From an uncultured Paracoccaceae bacterium (GTDB taxonomy: Bacteria > Pseudomonadota > Alphaproteobacteria > Rhodobacterales > Rhodobacteraceae), in the NCBI GenBank assembly GCA_947493335.1, contig CANLQO010000001.1:1364001-1428000 (forward strand): a DNA stretch of 64,000 nt, given 5' to 3'. The translations under genes and the position numbers were made by a program. This document shows, one piece after another, positions 26,541 to 34,972 of this stretch (position 1 is its first letter; every line of letters begins with the position of its first letter). Under the pieces are notes generated by a model. The model was given only the letters and a program-made list of their open reading frames with translations, was not told the DNA's origin and did not search any database.

Positions 26541-27574
26541 GGCGCGTCTTCCTCTTCGGCGGCGGCCTCCGTCTTGGCGCGGATGCGGGTGTCGTCGATG
26601 TGGCTGCGCAGGGCCCGCAGCACCTCGGTCACGCCTTCGGAGGTGGCCCCCGACATCAGCATCACCGGTCCGTCGACAACGGCCTGCATCTCTTCCAGCA
26701 GGAACGCGCGTTCCTCGGCATCGAGCGCGTCGATCTTGTTAAGCACGGTCACGCGCGGCTTGTCGGCAAGGTCGCCGCCATAAGCCTCAAGCTCTTCAAT
26801 GATCGTGGTGTAATCCTGCATCGGATCGCCCGAGGTGCCATCAACCAGATGCAAGAGCACCGCGCAGCGTTCCACATGGCCCAGAAAGGTATCACCAAGC
26901 CCCCGCCCCTCTGATGCGCCTTCGATCAGGCCGGGGATGTCGGCCACGACAAATTCGACGTTATCGACGCCCACAACACCAAGGTTCGGCACCAGCGTGG
27001 TAAAGGGATAGTCGGCGATCTTGGGCCGCGCGTTGGAGGTCGCGGCCAGAAAGGTGGATTTGCCCGCATTGGGCATGCCCAACAGGCCCACGTCGGCAAT
27101 CAGCTTGAGCCGCAGCCAGATCGTGCGTTCGACCCCTTCCTGCCCCGGATTGGCGCGGCGCGGGGCCTGATTGGTGGCGGATTTGAAGTGCAGGTTTCCC
27201 CAGCCGCCATTGCCGCCCTTGGCGAGCAAGACGCGCTGGCCGACCTCGGTGATGTCGGCGATCAGGGTTTCCTCATCCTCATCCAGAATTTCGGTGCCGA
27301 CAGGCACGCGCAGCACCACGTCATCGCCGGTTTTGCCGGTCATGGCGGAGCCCATGCCGTGTTGTCCCGCCTTGGCAAAGAAATGCTGCTGATAGCGGAA
27401 GTCGATTAGCGTGTTCAGGCTTTCGACACCTTCGGCCCAGACAGAGCCGCCATTGCCGCCGTCACCGCCATTGGGGCCGCCGTATTCGATAAATTTCTCG
27501 CGCCGGAACGAGATGCAGCCCGCACCCCCACCGCCGGAGCGGATGTAGACTTTGGCAAGGTCGAGGAATTTCAT
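26528..27574 (-). CDS. obgE: GTPase ObgE/CgtA
   Basis: Essential GTPase of large-subunit ribosome maturation and stress control. The 348 residues have the glycine-rich Obg fold ([32 protein letters not shown]), then the G domain with G1 [10 protein letters not shown]3 DIPGLIEG, G4 NKID and G5 SGATSEGV. It lies upstream of proBA and downstream of rplU-rpmA, the usual L21-L27-Obg neighbourhood, here interrupted by three acetyltransferase genes. Confidence 0.97.
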   Translation of the reverse strand: MKFLDLAKVYIRSGGGGAGCISFRREKFIEYGGPNGGDGGNGGSVWAEGVESLNTLIDFRYQQHFFAKAGQHGMGSAMTGKTGDDVVLRVPVGTEILDEDEETLIADITEVGQRVLLAKGGNGGWGNLHFKSATNQAPRRANPGQEGVERTIWLRLKLIADVGLLGMPNAGKSTFLAATSNARPKIADYPFTTLVPNLGVVGVDNVEFVVADIPGLIEGASEGRGLGDTFLGHVERCAVLLHLVDGTSGDPMQDYTTIIEELEAYGGDLADKPRVTVLNKIDALDAEERAFLLEEMQAVVDGPVMLMSGATSEGVTEVLRALRSHIDDTRIRAKTEAAAEEEDAPWQP

Positions 27575-27605
27575 CGGAACGGGCTTTCGATTGGTTAGGT
27601 GCCGC

Positions 27606-28109
27606 TTAAGCTAGTTGCTTGCGCTTCTCAAGCGCATCCCACGCCGCACGGGTCAGGCGGCGGTGATAGACCAGCGTGGGCAGGCCACGGGCGCGGGAAT
27701 GGACGTAGCAGGTTTGCCAGTGGACAAAGCCAAGGCGTGCCAGCACCCGTTCAGAACCCGGATTGTCATGCCAGGTGGACCCGGTGAGGTGGTCGCGGTC
27801 GGTGGTGGCAAAGGCCTCTGCCACGGCCTTGCGTGCCGCCCGGCCCATCACACCCTGCCCGTGGAAGTCTGGATGCAACATATAGCCCAGATCGCCCCCG
27901 GTGACGCCGATGGAGCCGATCAGACGGTCATCGCGGCAGATCGCCCAGACAAAGCCGTCGCCCTCGTAAGGTTTGGACCGGTCACGGATTTGCACCGGGT
28001 CGGGTGGCCATTTCCAGCCGCCCAACTGGCGCACGACTTCCCACCGGGTTGCGATGTCAAAGAGGTCATCGAAGTCCGTCGGCCGGATGGCGCGATAGGT
28101 TTCAGCCAT
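27606..28109 (-). CDS. GNAT-family N-acetyltransferase (third of tandem triplet)
   Basis: A 167-residue RimJ/RimL-type acetyltransferase: opening [18 protein letters not shown], acetyl-CoA loop [15 protein letters not shown], and end [20 protein letters not shown] 28109 overlaps the upstream GNAT stop by 8 bases; the longer frame lies inside that gene. Together with the two upstream paralogues it likely modifies N-termini, amino acids or small molecules. Substrate unknown. Confidence 0.85.
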   Translation of the reverse strand: MAETYRAIRPTDFDDLFDIATRWEVVRQLGGWKWPPDPVQIRDRSKPYEGDGFVWAICRDDRLIGSIGVTGGDLGYMLHPDFHGQGVMGRAARKAVAEAFATTDRDHLTGSTWHDNPGSERVLARLGFVHWQTCYVHSRARGLPTLVYHRRLTRAAWDALEKRKQLA

Positions 28110-28638
28110 GGCGGGCCTGCCAGTCGGTGCGGCTGAGCGCCACGCGCTGGATGTCGACCGTTTCCCCCCGGGCCGTTTCCACACCGCTGTTGATATGCGT
28201 GTCCTGAAACCCAAGCTTGCGCAGCACCGCCGCAGAGGGGCCATTGCCAAGGATATAGCCCGAGGTCAGCGCGTCGTGGCCTTGGGCGAAATACCACTCA
28301 ATAGCGGCGGTGGCCGCTTCGGTCATGATGCCCTGCCCGTGGTGCGCGGGGTCCAGCCAATAGCCAAGTTCGGAGACAACGCTGATCGCGCCCAAAAGCC
28401 CCTCTCCCCCGTCGATCACCCAGACGATATGCTGGGTTTCGGGGATGAAGCTGTTCAGGAACCAGTCGAAATCATGCGGCTGATAAGGCCAAGGCACCAT
28501 TGTCAGCCATTTCGTGACGTCATAGTCATTCAGGACCCGCACAACCACGTCGCGGTCACTGGGCGCGTAGGGACGCAGCATGAAGCGCCGCGTCGTCAGA
28601 ATGGGCGTCAGAGGCCAGTTTTCAGCATGTAAGTCCAT
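28102..28638 (-). CDS. GNAT-family N-acetyltransferase (second of triplet)
   Basis: 178 residues: ILTTRRFMLRPYAPSDRD opening, then LGYWLDPAHHGQGIMTEAATAAI (acetyl-CoA loop) and NGPSAAVLRKLGFQDT. It is RimJ/RimL-like. It overlaps the first GNAT by 31 bases and the third by 8 bases, so the three are translated together. It differs enough from its neighbours to be an old duplication. Substrate unknown. Confidence 0.87.
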   Translation of the reverse strand: MDLHAENWPLTPILTTRRFMLRPYAPSDRDVVVRVLNDYDVTKWLTMVPWPYQPHDFDWFLNSFIPETQHIVWVIDGGEGLLGAISVVSELGYWLDPAHHGQGIMTEAATAAIEWYFAQGHDALTSGYILGNGPSAAVLRKLGFQDTHINSGVETARGETVDIQRVALSRTDWQARHG

Positions 28639-29150
28639 GTGGGCACCACCGCATTGCGCGCGACGCTGAAGGCCTCGGCATCGCCAAGGTAATCAAAGCC
28701 GCTGTTGGTCAGCACACGGGCTGAGCCGGGATTGTCCTGAAAGGCTTCGGCAAAATATTGCGCGGCCCGGTGCGGGTTGGCTTGCAGCAAGGTACGCACC
28801 GCCTCGGTCGCGAAGCCGACGTTCCAGAAAGCGGGCGCGACCCAGTAAAAGACCTCTGATTGGGCGCGATCCATCTTGCGCAGGGAAATCAGGCCCAGCA
28901 CCTCGGCATGGCCAGAGGCGGCACCGTCAAGGGCCCAGATATCCTCGACCCGGTCGGGGGATTGCGCACGCTTGATCATCGTCTCGATCATGCCCGGCGG
29001 CAGCGGGTGCGGGATGGAGGCGGTGGCGCGGGCGAGTTTTTCGTCCGAGGCATACATGGTGACAAGCCCGGTATCCGACAGGCGCAGCGGGCGCAGCACA
29101 AAGCGGTCGGCCACATAGCTGGGCTGATCTGTCACGGTTTCATGCATCAT
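28608..29150 (-). CDS. GNAT-family N-acetyltransferase (first of triplet)
   Basis: 180 residues: ADRFVLRPLRLSDTGLV opening, VFYWVAPAFWNVGFATEAVRTLL (acetyl-CoA loop) and DNPGSARVLTNSGFDYLG. It is RimJ/RimL-like and the first of three overlapping genes between rpmA and obgE. No transcription signal of its own is obvious; a hairpin and the rpmA terminator lie just upstream. Substrate unknown. Confidence 0.87.
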   Translation of the reverse strand: MMHETVTDQPSYVADRFVLRPLRLSDTGLVTMYASDEKLARATASIPHPLPPGMIETMIKRAQSPDRVEDIWALDGAASGHAEVLGLISLRKMDRAQSEVFYWVAPAFWNVGFATEAVRTLLQANPHRAAQYFAEAFQDNPGSARVLTNSGFDYLGDAEAFSVARNAVVPTWTYMLKTGL

Positions 29151-29183
29151 GTCTTTTCCTCCGTTGGCCTTCTGGCGCCTCCC

Positions 29184-29205
29184 CCCGTTCCTAGATGGGA
29201 ACGGG
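29184..29205. repeat. Perfect inverted repeat between rpmA terminator and GNAT gene
   Basis: CCCGTTCC, 6-base loop TAGATG, GGAACGGG. It sits 34 bases upstream of the first GNAT start and has no U tract on either strand. It may be an operator or a leader hairpin of the GNAT transcript. Confidence 0.45.
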
Positions 29206-29210
29206 TCACC

Positions 29211-29247
29211 AAAAAGATAAGGGGACCGGTTTGCACCGATCCCCCTT
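29211..29247 (-). terminator. Rho-independent terminator after rpmA
   Basis: On the minus strand, AAGGGGGATCGGT pairs with ACCGGTCCCCTT across a GCAA loop (one bulge, one mismatch). It is followed by ATCTTTTT. It starts 25 bases past the rpmA stop. Confidence 0.75.
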
Positions 29248-29271
29248 TGAATGTCTTATCAGGTTTTCGGT

Positions 29272-29541
29272 TTACTCAGCGGCCTCCGCCACTGGCAGGA
29301 CCGAAATAAAGGTGCGGCCTTTCAGGCCTTTGTGGAATTGGACGGAACCCTCGACGGTTGCAAAGATGGTGTGATCCTTGCCCATGCCCACGCCTGCGCC
29401 CGGCCACATCTTGGTGCCGCGCTGACGCATGATAATGTTGCCCGGAATGACAGCTTCGCCACCGAACTTTTTTACGCCAAGGCGACGACCTGCTGAGTCG
29501 CGCCCGTTACGGGATGAACCGCCTGCTTTTTTATGTGCCAT
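29272..29541 (-). CDS. rpmA: 50S ribosomal protein L27
   Basis: 89-residue large-subunit protein whose N-terminal tail reaches the peptidyl-transferase centre. [28 protein letters not shown] is the textbook N-terminus. It directly follows Met, so no cleavable Firmicutes-type extension is present. It lies 11 bases after rplU in one operon. Confidence 0.98.
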   Translation of the reverse strand: MAHKKAGGSSRNGRDSAGRRLGVKKFGGEAVIPGNIIMRQRGTKMWPGAGVGMGKDHTIFATVEGSVQFHKGLKGRTFISVLPVAEAAE

Positions 29542-29552
29542 TTGGTCTCTCC

Positions 29553-30254
29553 TTAGCCTTTAGCGAGCTCAGCGGCTTGCTTGAGCCACTCATCACGGTC
29601 GATGCGGCCTTTGAAATTCAGTTTGTCGTCCATAGCAGCAACGTCCTCTGGCGTCCATGCTGCGATCTGGGCGAATGAGGTCACGCCAAGGTCGTGCAGC
29701 TTTTTGACGATGACGGGGCCGACGCCGGAAATCTGGGTCAGGTCGTCACCACCTTCGGCCTTTTTGGCCTTGGGTGCTGCTTTCTTGGGGGCGGCCTTTG
29801 GCTTTTCGGCCTTGGGGGCCTCTGCCTTGGGGGCCTCGGCTTTCTTGGCGGCCTTCTTGGGCGCGGCTTTGGTCGCAACGGCCACAGCAGCGGCAGACAC
29901 GGCCATGCCCTTGCCGGAAACGGCTGCTTTCACGCCTGATTTGTCAGCGCCTTTTTCAAGGATGTCGCCAATGCGCACCAGCGTCAGCTGCTGGCGGTGA
30001 CCCTTTTTGCGGGCCGAAGAGTGCTTACGACGGCGCTTGACGAAGTTGATCGTCTTTGGGCCTTTGATCTGGTCGATCACGGTGGCCTGCACGCCGGCAC
30101 CTGCCACGGTGGGAGTGCCCACGGTGTCGCCAACCATCAGAATGTCGTTGAATTGGATTTGCTCACCTGCTTCAGCAGCGAGCTTTTCGACACGCAGAAC
30201 GTCGCCAGAGGCCACTTTGTACTGCTTGCCGCCGGTTTTGAGAACCGCAAACAT
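29553..30254 (-). CDS. rplU: 50S ribosomal protein L21 with C-terminal helix-hairpin-helix extension
   Basis: Residues 1-103 are ordinary L21 ([14 protein letters not shown] opening, [18 protein letters not shown]). An Ala-rich stretch and then an Ala/Lys/Pro linker with repeated K-A-E-A-P units follow (about 104-168). A C-terminal domain (171-233) reads [20 protein letters not shown], then [17 protein letters not shown] and [11 protein letters not shown]. That tail is a helix-hairpin-helix domain of the kind found at the ends of other proteins such as NADH dehydrogenase subunit E. The total of 233 residues is more than twice the usual L21. ATG 30254 is the L21 start; the longer frame is leader sequence. 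Confidence 0.96.
   Translation of the reverse strand: MFAVLKTGGKQYKVASGDVLRVEKLAAEAGEQIQFNDILMVGDTVGTPTVAGAGVQATVIDQIKGPKTINFVKRRRKHSSARKKGHRQQLTLVRIGDILEKGADKSGVKAAVSGKGMAVSAAAVAVATKAAPKKAAKKAEAPKAEAPKAEKPKAAPKKAAPKAKKAEGGDDLTQISGVGPVIVKKLHDLGVTSFAQIAAWTPEDVAAMDDKLNFKGRIDRDEWLKQAAELAKG
29751..29882 (-). repeat. Low-complexity repeats encoding the Ala/Lys/Pro linker of L21
   Basis: Tandem GCC-TTG-GGG-GCC-TC units on the + strand encode the K-A-E-A-P repeats of the linker. Such a tract is prone to length change between strains. Confidence 0.7.
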
Positions 30255-30352
30255 ATCGTCTTCCTTTGTCTTTCGCGTCGATCCGAGGCCGCCCCGCTTG
30301 GGCTGTTTGGTGCCTGGCAACTGCGCGCCCGTAGGCGAATATCAGCATAAGC

Positions 30353-30373
30353 CCGGACAAGCGACTTGCCCGG
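30353..30373 (-). promoter_or_regulatory. 5'-terminal hairpin of the rplU-rpmA leader
   Basis: In the minus-strand RNA, CCGGGCAAG pairs with CUUGUCCGG across a UCG loop: 9 base pairs with one G-U. The same position is an A-C mismatch on the other strand, so the fold belongs to the rplU transcript. The predicted start point (about 30374) places it at the very 5' end. Confidence 0.6.
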
Positions 30374-30380
30374 ATGGCGG

Positions 30381-30409
30381 CTTATGTGACCGTATCGGTT
30401 TCAAGTCAA
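30381..30409 (-). promoter_or_regulatory. Sigma-70-type promoter of rplU-rpmA
   Basis: On the minus strand: TTGACT (30409-30404), 17-base spacer, CATAAG (30386-30381). It predicts a 5' leader of about 120 bases before rplU. Confidence 0.7.
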
Positions 30410-30431
30410 CCCCTTTGAGCAGGCCAAACTG

Positions 30432-30779
30432 ATGCGCGTGACCCTTTTTCTTCTGCCCCTTCTGGCGGGCTGCTCCGGCGAGGCCAATCATCTGGGCAAT
30501 CCGCTTTTGTGGCCGGTGACGGGGCTGTCCACCGCGGCCGAGAATGCCGCCTATAACGCGCGACGCGGACAGGTGGAAGTGATCGTCAAGACCAACTTTG
30601 ACCAGATCATCGCCGATATCGTCGCTGGCGGCGGCGATGTGTTGACGCAAGCGATGGACACGGCGCGCATTCCCGATGCCGACCGCCCTGCCCGCGTCTT
30701 GCAGATGCAGCGTGATCTTGCACTTTATCAGGGCAATCCCGGCGCGCTGGTCGTCGCCCTGATGGTCTATGGCGGCTAG
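30432..30779 (+). CDS. Small putative lipoprotein
   Basis: A 115-residue protein whose N-terminus (VTLFLLPLLAGCSGE) is a lipoprotein signal with lipobox LAGC and Cys about residue 14. Predicted to be lipid-anchored in the envelope; Gly/Glu after Cys does not signal inner-membrane retention. The mature part is helical and acidic, with no domain I recognise. It is divergent from rplU; the promoter must lie close to the rplU promoter. Confidence 0.72.
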   Translation: MRVTLFLLPLLAGCSGEANHLGNPLLWPVTGLSTAAENAAYNARRGQVEVIVKTNFDQIIADIVAGGGDVLTQAMDTARIPDADRPARVLQMQRDLALYQGNPGALVVALMVYGG

Positions 30780-30869
30780 GGTCTAGCCTACGGTCCAGAC
30801 GCTAACCCAAAACGCCGGGTTGATTGCACCGCGATCTGCCCCTACCCACACCGCAAAGCGGAGGATGTG

Positions 30870-31586
30870 ATGCAGGACGACGGATATTTCGACGCAGATG
30901 TCGCTGCGACCTATGACACGGTGCATGGACGCGAGGATGCCGCGGCACTCGGGCGGTTGCAGGCGCTGGCCGCCGGGGGTGCGGCACTGGAATTCGCCAT
31001 TGGGACGGGCCGCGTCGCCCTGCCCTTGCAGGAGGCAGGCACGCCTGTCGCGGGGATTGAGCTGTCGCAATCCATGGTGGATGAGTTGCGGCGCAAAGAG
31101 ACCAAAGCGCCCATCGACGTGGTTGTGGGCGACATGACCACGGCCAAGGTGCCCGGCGCGTTCAGTCTGGTGTTTTTGATTTATAACACCATCGACAATC
31201 TGACGACGCAGGACGCACAGATCGCCTGCTTTCAGAACGCGTTTGACCACCTGCAGCCCGGCGGGTGCTTTGTGGTGGAAACACTGGTACCGCCGCTGCA
31301 GCGCCTGCCCTTTGGGGAAACCCTTCTGGCCAATGCCCGCTCTGACGCCCATTGGGGCATGGATGAGTTTGATGTGGTCACGCAATCCTATGCCAGCCAC
31401 CATATGCACCGCGACGGTGCAGGATATCAGCCACTGTCGATCCCGTTTCGCTATGCCTGGCCTGCAGAGATGGATGTGATGGCCAAAATGGCCGGATTCC
31501 AGTGCGAGGCACGATGGGCGGATTGGGAGATGTCCGCCTTTACCGCCACAAGCCCCAGCCATGTTTCGGTCTGGCGCAAGCCGTAG
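30870..31586 (+). CDS. Class I SAM-dependent methyltransferase
   Basis: A 238-residue Rossmann methyltransferase. Motif I is LEFAIGTGRVALPLQ, the acidic residue is in VAGIELSQSMVDELR, and motif II/III are VVVGDMTT and FDHLQPGGCFVVET. ATG 30870 follows GGAGG at 5 bases; GTG 30867 in frame is also possible. Small-molecule type; substrate unknown. It stands alone on the + strand. Confidence 0.88.
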   Translation: MQDDGYFDADVAATYDTVHGREDAAALGRLQALAAGGAALEFAIGTGRVALPLQEAGTPVAGIELSQSMVDELRRKETKAPIDVVVGDMTTAKVPGAFSLVFLIYNTIDNLTTQDAQIACFQNAFDHLQPGGCFVVETLVPPLQRLPFGETLLANARSDAHWGMDEFDVVTQSYASHHMHRDGAGYQPLSIPFRYAWPAEMDVMAKMAGFQCEARWADWEMSAFTATSPSHVSVWRKP

Positions 31587-31944
31587 GGCCAATTTGAGAC
31601 GCTGATGTGCGGCAGCCGCGTGTGGCGCGTCGCGCGTTCTCGACACCCAGCCGAGAGATGTCTGAGCCCTGACAGAAGGCCGCGTCAGACATGATGGGCG
31701 TAAACGGCAAGCGGCTCGGACCCAAGGGGATCTGCATCGAGACTTTGGCCAAGGGCAGGTTTGCGGAATGAAGCCGCACATTCATGTCATATGGGAGGTG
31801 CCTGTTTTGCGGGCTCGTGGTTGAGGGGCCAACATCGCATCGGCTGGGAAAGACGCATTCGATCATTTTGGACCAGGCTGTCAAGTACGGTCATTCCTCA
31901 AGGACCAAAAGCCCAGAAAGCAGTGTCGAGTATCGTGGCGGTTA
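31587..31944. other. Gene-free region before iclR
   Basis: 358 bases in which I find no convincing gene, RNA or repeat. Short frames on both strands are broken and have no recognisable domain; it may hold decayed sequence. Confidence 0.5.
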
Positions 31945-32706
31945 TCAGCCAGATTTCTTGGCGTCCTGCACTGCATCCCACCCCAGATTTGCCGACATCT
32001 CTCGTGCCATCTGTGTGATTTGAGGACCAAGTTTTTCGCGGAACGCGGGCGTAAAGACCCGGACCGAGCCCGTCGCACCGATGGACAGCGTCGCACCCGG
32101 CCCGTTTGGCGCAAGGGGGGCCGCCACCGAGCACATGCCGCGTTCGATCTCTTCCACGCATTCAGCGAAGCCGCGCTTTCGGATGGTTTCGAACTCGGCT
32201 TCCAGATCCTGCACGCTTGTCAGTGTAAATTCGGTGTAGGCGCGCAGGCGACCCTCCATCTCGCTGGTCAGGAACAGGTCGGGCGAGAACGCCGCAACGG
32301 CCTTTGAGCAGGAACAGGCATGCAAGGGACGTTTGCCCAAACCGGGGTGAAGATATGAAACACCTGTTTCAGGGGTTTCGACGTGAATGATCTCAACCGA
32401 TTTGCCGCGCAGACGCGACAGAAAGAAAGCCGCCCCATATTCACCTGCCGCCCGTTTCAGGACCGGGCCGATGATTTCAAGCAAGGCGCGGTCGGATTGC
32501 TCGCTATGGGCGATCTGCTTGAGGCGAAGCCCGATTGAAAACGTGCCCCGGGCAACGGGCTCCAGCAATCCAACAGCGACAAGATCTTGCACAAGCCGGT
32601 ATGCGGTTGGCTTGGGCAGGTCGGAATGGGCGCAGATATCCGCGACCGTCGCTTCCTTCTTTTGGCCGACAATCTCTAAAATGAGGGTGAGGCGTTCGAG
32701 ATGCAT
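31945..32706 (-). CDS. IclR-family transcriptional regulator
   Basis: A 253-residue regulator with the N-terminal winged helix (ATVADICAHSDLPKPTAYRLVQDLVAVGLLEP, about residues 15-46). The C-terminal effector domain has ACSCSKAVAAF and GFAECVEEIERGMCSVAAPL. ATG 32706 has AAGG upstream; the frame runs on to 33009 but crosses the divergent gene. It is divergent from the methanethiol-oxidase operon, so it is the likely regulator of that set, with an aromatic or organic-acid-like effector as usual for IclR. Confidence 0.92.
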   Translation of the reverse strand: MHLERLTLILEIVGQKKEATVADICAHSDLPKPTAYRLVQDLVAVGLLEPVARGTFSIGLRLKQIAHSEQSDRALLEIIGPVLKRAAGEYGAAFFLSRLRGKSVEIIHVETPETGVSYLHPGLGKRPLHACSCSKAVAAFSPDLFLTSEMEGRLRAYTEFTLTSVQDLEAEFETIRKRGFAECVEEIERGMCSVAAPLAPNGPGATLSIGATGSVRVFTPAFREKLGPQITQMAREMSANLGWDAVQDAKKSG

Positions 32707-32719
32707 TTTCTTACCTTGC

Positions 32720-32744
32720 GAGATTTCAATTCTCATTATATGAG
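32720..32744. promoter_or_regulatory. Candidate operator between iclR and the SBP56 operon
   Basis: Two overlapping inverted repeats: GAGATTTCAATTCTC (6 of 7 arm positions pair around C) and CTCAT-TAT-ATGAG (perfect). They lie in the 68-base divergent gap. They are good candidates for the IclR protein's own binding site. Confidence 0.5.
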
Positions 32745-32774
32745 CATCATAAGGGGATCGCAAGGGAGGATAAG

Positions 32775-34127
32775 ATGTCAGAATGCTGTGGGCCGGGCTA
32801 TGCATCACCGGCAGAGGCGATCCGTGCGCCCCGTGAAAAGCTGCTTTATACAATTGCGATTTACACTGGCACCGGCATTCAAAGGCCCGACTATCTGGCC
32901 ACGGTGGATGTGGATCCGGACAGCCCAACCTATTCGCAGGTGATCCACCGGCTGGAGATGCCGGGCATTGGGGATGAATTGCACCATATGGGCTGGAACG
33001 CCTGTTCATCCTGTTTCGATGACGGGTCGATGAGCCGCAAATACCTGATCCTGCCTGGGGTGCGGTCTAACAAGTTGCATATTGTGGATACGGCCACGGA
33101 CCCGCGTGCGCCGCGCCTGCACAAGGTGATCGATGGGGCAGAGATCAAGGCAAAGGCCGATCTGTCGGGCCCCCACACCGTGCATTGTCTGGGGTCCGAG
33201 ATCATCATCTCCTTTTTGGGCAACGCCAAAGGCGAAGCGCCCGGCGGGTATCTGCATCTGAACAAGGATTTCGAGATTCAGGGCCGTTGGGAGAGCTCCA
33301 TGGGCGAGATCAAGTTCGGCTATGATTTCTGGTATCAGCCGCGTCACAATGTGATGGTCAGTTCGGAATGGGCGGCGCCCAATACCTTCATGCCGGGGTT
33401 CGATCTGGAAGAAGTGGGCCACCTGAAATACGGGCGCGAGCTGCACTTCTGGGACTTTGAAAAACGCGAACCGGTCGAAAGTTTTTACCTAGGCGAGGAC
33501 GGCTTGCTGCCCTTGGAGGTGAAGTTTCACCACAATCCTGACAGCACCCACGGGTTTTGCGGCGCAGCGCTGTCCACCAATGTGATCCACTGGTGGAAGG
33601 ATGATGCGGGCAAGTGGCAGTGGGAAAAGATCATCGACGTTGACAACGAGATGCACCCCGACTGGCCGATCCCGCTGCCCGGTGTGATGAGCGCGATCCT
33701 GATCTCGATGGATGACAAATACCTGTATCTCAACAACTGGCTGCACGGCGATATGCGGCAGTATGACATCAGCGATCCACACAACCCTGTGCTGACGGGG
33801 CAAGTGTTTATGGGCGGTTTGCTGGGCAAGGCGCCAAAGGTTAATGGGGTTGAGGTCGCAGGCGGCCCGCAGATGTTCCAGCTCTCGCTGGATGGCAAGC
33901 GGCTTTATGTCACCACATCGCTTTTCAGCACATGGGACAATCAGTTCTACCCAGAGATCCGCACCAAAGGGGGCGTGATGGTGATGATCGACTGTGATCC
34001 GGTGAACGGCGGGATGAAGATCAACGAAGACTTCATCGTGGACTTCGGCAAGGAGCCAAACGGCCCCTCTCGCTGTCACGAGGCGCGCTATCCTGGCGGC
34101 GATTGCACAAGTGATATCTGGCTATGA
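32775..34127 (+). CDS. Selenium-binding-protein-family methanethiol oxidase (SBP56/MtoX-like)
   Basis: A 450-residue beta-propeller enzyme of the SBP56 family. Bacterial and human members oxidise methanethiol to formaldehyde, H2S and H2O2. The family signature CSSC is at residues 77-80 (GWNACSSCFDD). Other blocks are GPHTVHCLG, NVMVSSEWAAPN, SAILISMDDKYLYLNNW and GPQMFQLSLDGKRLYVTTSLF. No signal peptide is present, so it would act in the cytoplasm, unlike the periplasmic Hyphomicrobium MtoX. GGGAGG lies 5 bases before ATG. It heads an operon with a DmdA-like demethylase, which supports a methanethiol role. Confidence 0.88.
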   Translation: MSECCGPGYASPAEAIRAPREKLLYTIAIYTGTGIQRPDYLATVDVDPDSPTYSQVIHRLEMPGIGDELHHMGWNACSSCFDDGSMSRKYLILPGVRSNKLHIVDTATDPRAPRLHKVIDGAEIKAKADLSGPHTVHCLGSEIIISFLGNAKGEAPGGYLHLNKDFEIQGRWESSMGEIKFGYDFWYQPRHNVMVSSEWAAPNTFMPGFDLEEVGHLKYGRELHFWDFEKREPVESFYLGEDGLLPLEVKFHHNPDSTHGFCGAALSTNVIHWWKDDAGKWQWEKIIDVDNEMHPDWPIPLPGVMSAILISMDDKYLYLNNWLHGDMRQYDISDPHNPVLTGQVFMGGLLGKAPKVNGVEVAGGPQMFQLSLDGKRLYVTTSLFSTWDNQFYPEIRTKGGVMVMIDCDPVNGGMKINEDFIVDFGKEPNGPSRCHEARYPGGDCTSDIWL

Positions 34128-34486
34128 CGACCCATACCGTTACCATCGCCAATCGCGACGGCGCGACCTATGCCGTCAATGGCCGCCGCCCGCTGTTGGA
34201 ACAGCTGCGCGACCAAGGCGTCGATCTGCCCTATGGCTGCGAATATGGCGGCTGCATCACCTGTGCGGCCAAGCTGATCGACGGTGAGGTGGATCAGCGG
34301 CGTCAGGTGGCGCTGAACAATCGACAGATTGAGAACGGCTATGTGATCCTTTGCGTGGCGCGGGCAACCACCGACATTACGCTGGAGATCGGGGTTGAGA
34401 GCCATGACAGGCTTTATCGGAACCCGTTTCTTGATCCGCTCAAACCCCATGAATTGAAGGCGGATATCGCCTCACCGAAAGTCTAA
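34124..34486 (+). CDS. [2Fe-2S] plant-type ferredoxin
   Basis: 120-residue electron carrier with ligands C39, C44, C47 and C77 (YGCEYGGCITCAAKL ... ILCVA), the CX4CX2CXnC plant-type spacing. The start overlaps the SBP56 gene by ATGA, so the two are co-translated. No reductase or oxygenase partner is encoded in the operon. It may serve the SBP56 enzyme or the demethylase, but neither is known to need one. This is an unexplained partner. Confidence 0.93.
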   Translation: MTTHTVTIANRDGATYAVNGRRPLLEQLRDQGVDLPYGCEYGGCITCAAKLIDGEVDQRRQVALNNRQIENGYVILCVARATTDITLEIGVESHDRLYRNPFLDPLKPHELKADIASPKV

Positions 34487-34490
34487 GCCC

Positions 34491-34955
34491 ATGCCCGAAG
34501 CAGACGTTGATCACATCTACGATTATGACCCGCAGTATCTGGCTGATATCCTGAAATCGGTGAATACCATCGCCATGGTGGGGGCAAGCGCGGACAAGAC
34601 CAAGTTCAGCTACGGCGTGCTGCGCCAGCTGAGCGAGATCGGGTATGACATTCTTCCGGTTAATCCGAACCCGAATGTGACAGAAATCCGCGGGCTCAAA
34701 GTCTATCGTTCGCTGGAAGAGATTGAGAAACCCGTCGACATGGTCGACGTCTTCCGCCCCAAGGAAGAGCTTTATGGCTTTGCCGAAAAGGCGATTGCCA
34801 TCGGCGCCAAGGTTTTGTGGGGCCAGATCGGCGTCTACGACGACGCTGCGGCCAAACTCGCTGAAGACGCGGGCCTTCAGGTGGTCATGAACCGTTGCCC
34901 GAAGATCGAACTCTTCCGACCCTTCTGGAAACCACGACTCGATCTGACGATCTGA
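34491..34955 (+). CDS. CoA-binding-domain protein (YccU-like)
   Basis: A 154-residue Rossmann-fold CoA_binding_2 protein: TIAMVGASADKTKFSYGVLRQL, ILPVNPNPNVTEIRGLKVY, VDMVDVFRPKEELYG and VLWGQIGVYDDAA. Such proteins resemble the CoA-binding half of succinyl-CoA synthetase but lack catalysis on their own. It starts 4 bases after the ferredoxin. It may bind a CoA thioester made by the operon's ligase. Confidence 0.9.
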   Translation: MPEADVDHIYDYDPQYLADILKSVNTIAMVGASADKTKFSYGVLRQLSEIGYDILPVNPNPNVTEIRGLKVYRSLEEIEKPVDMVDVFRPKEELYGFAEKAIAIGAKVLWGQIGVYDDAAAKLAEDAGLQVVMNRCPKIELFRPFWKPRLDLTI

Positions 34956-34972
34956 CCAGGAAAGAGAGCCCA

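Noticed and set aside
31540-31884. 114-codon minus-strand frame next to iclR
   Set aside because: No domain, overlaps the methyltransferase 3' end and lacks a ribosome site; probably decayed or chance.
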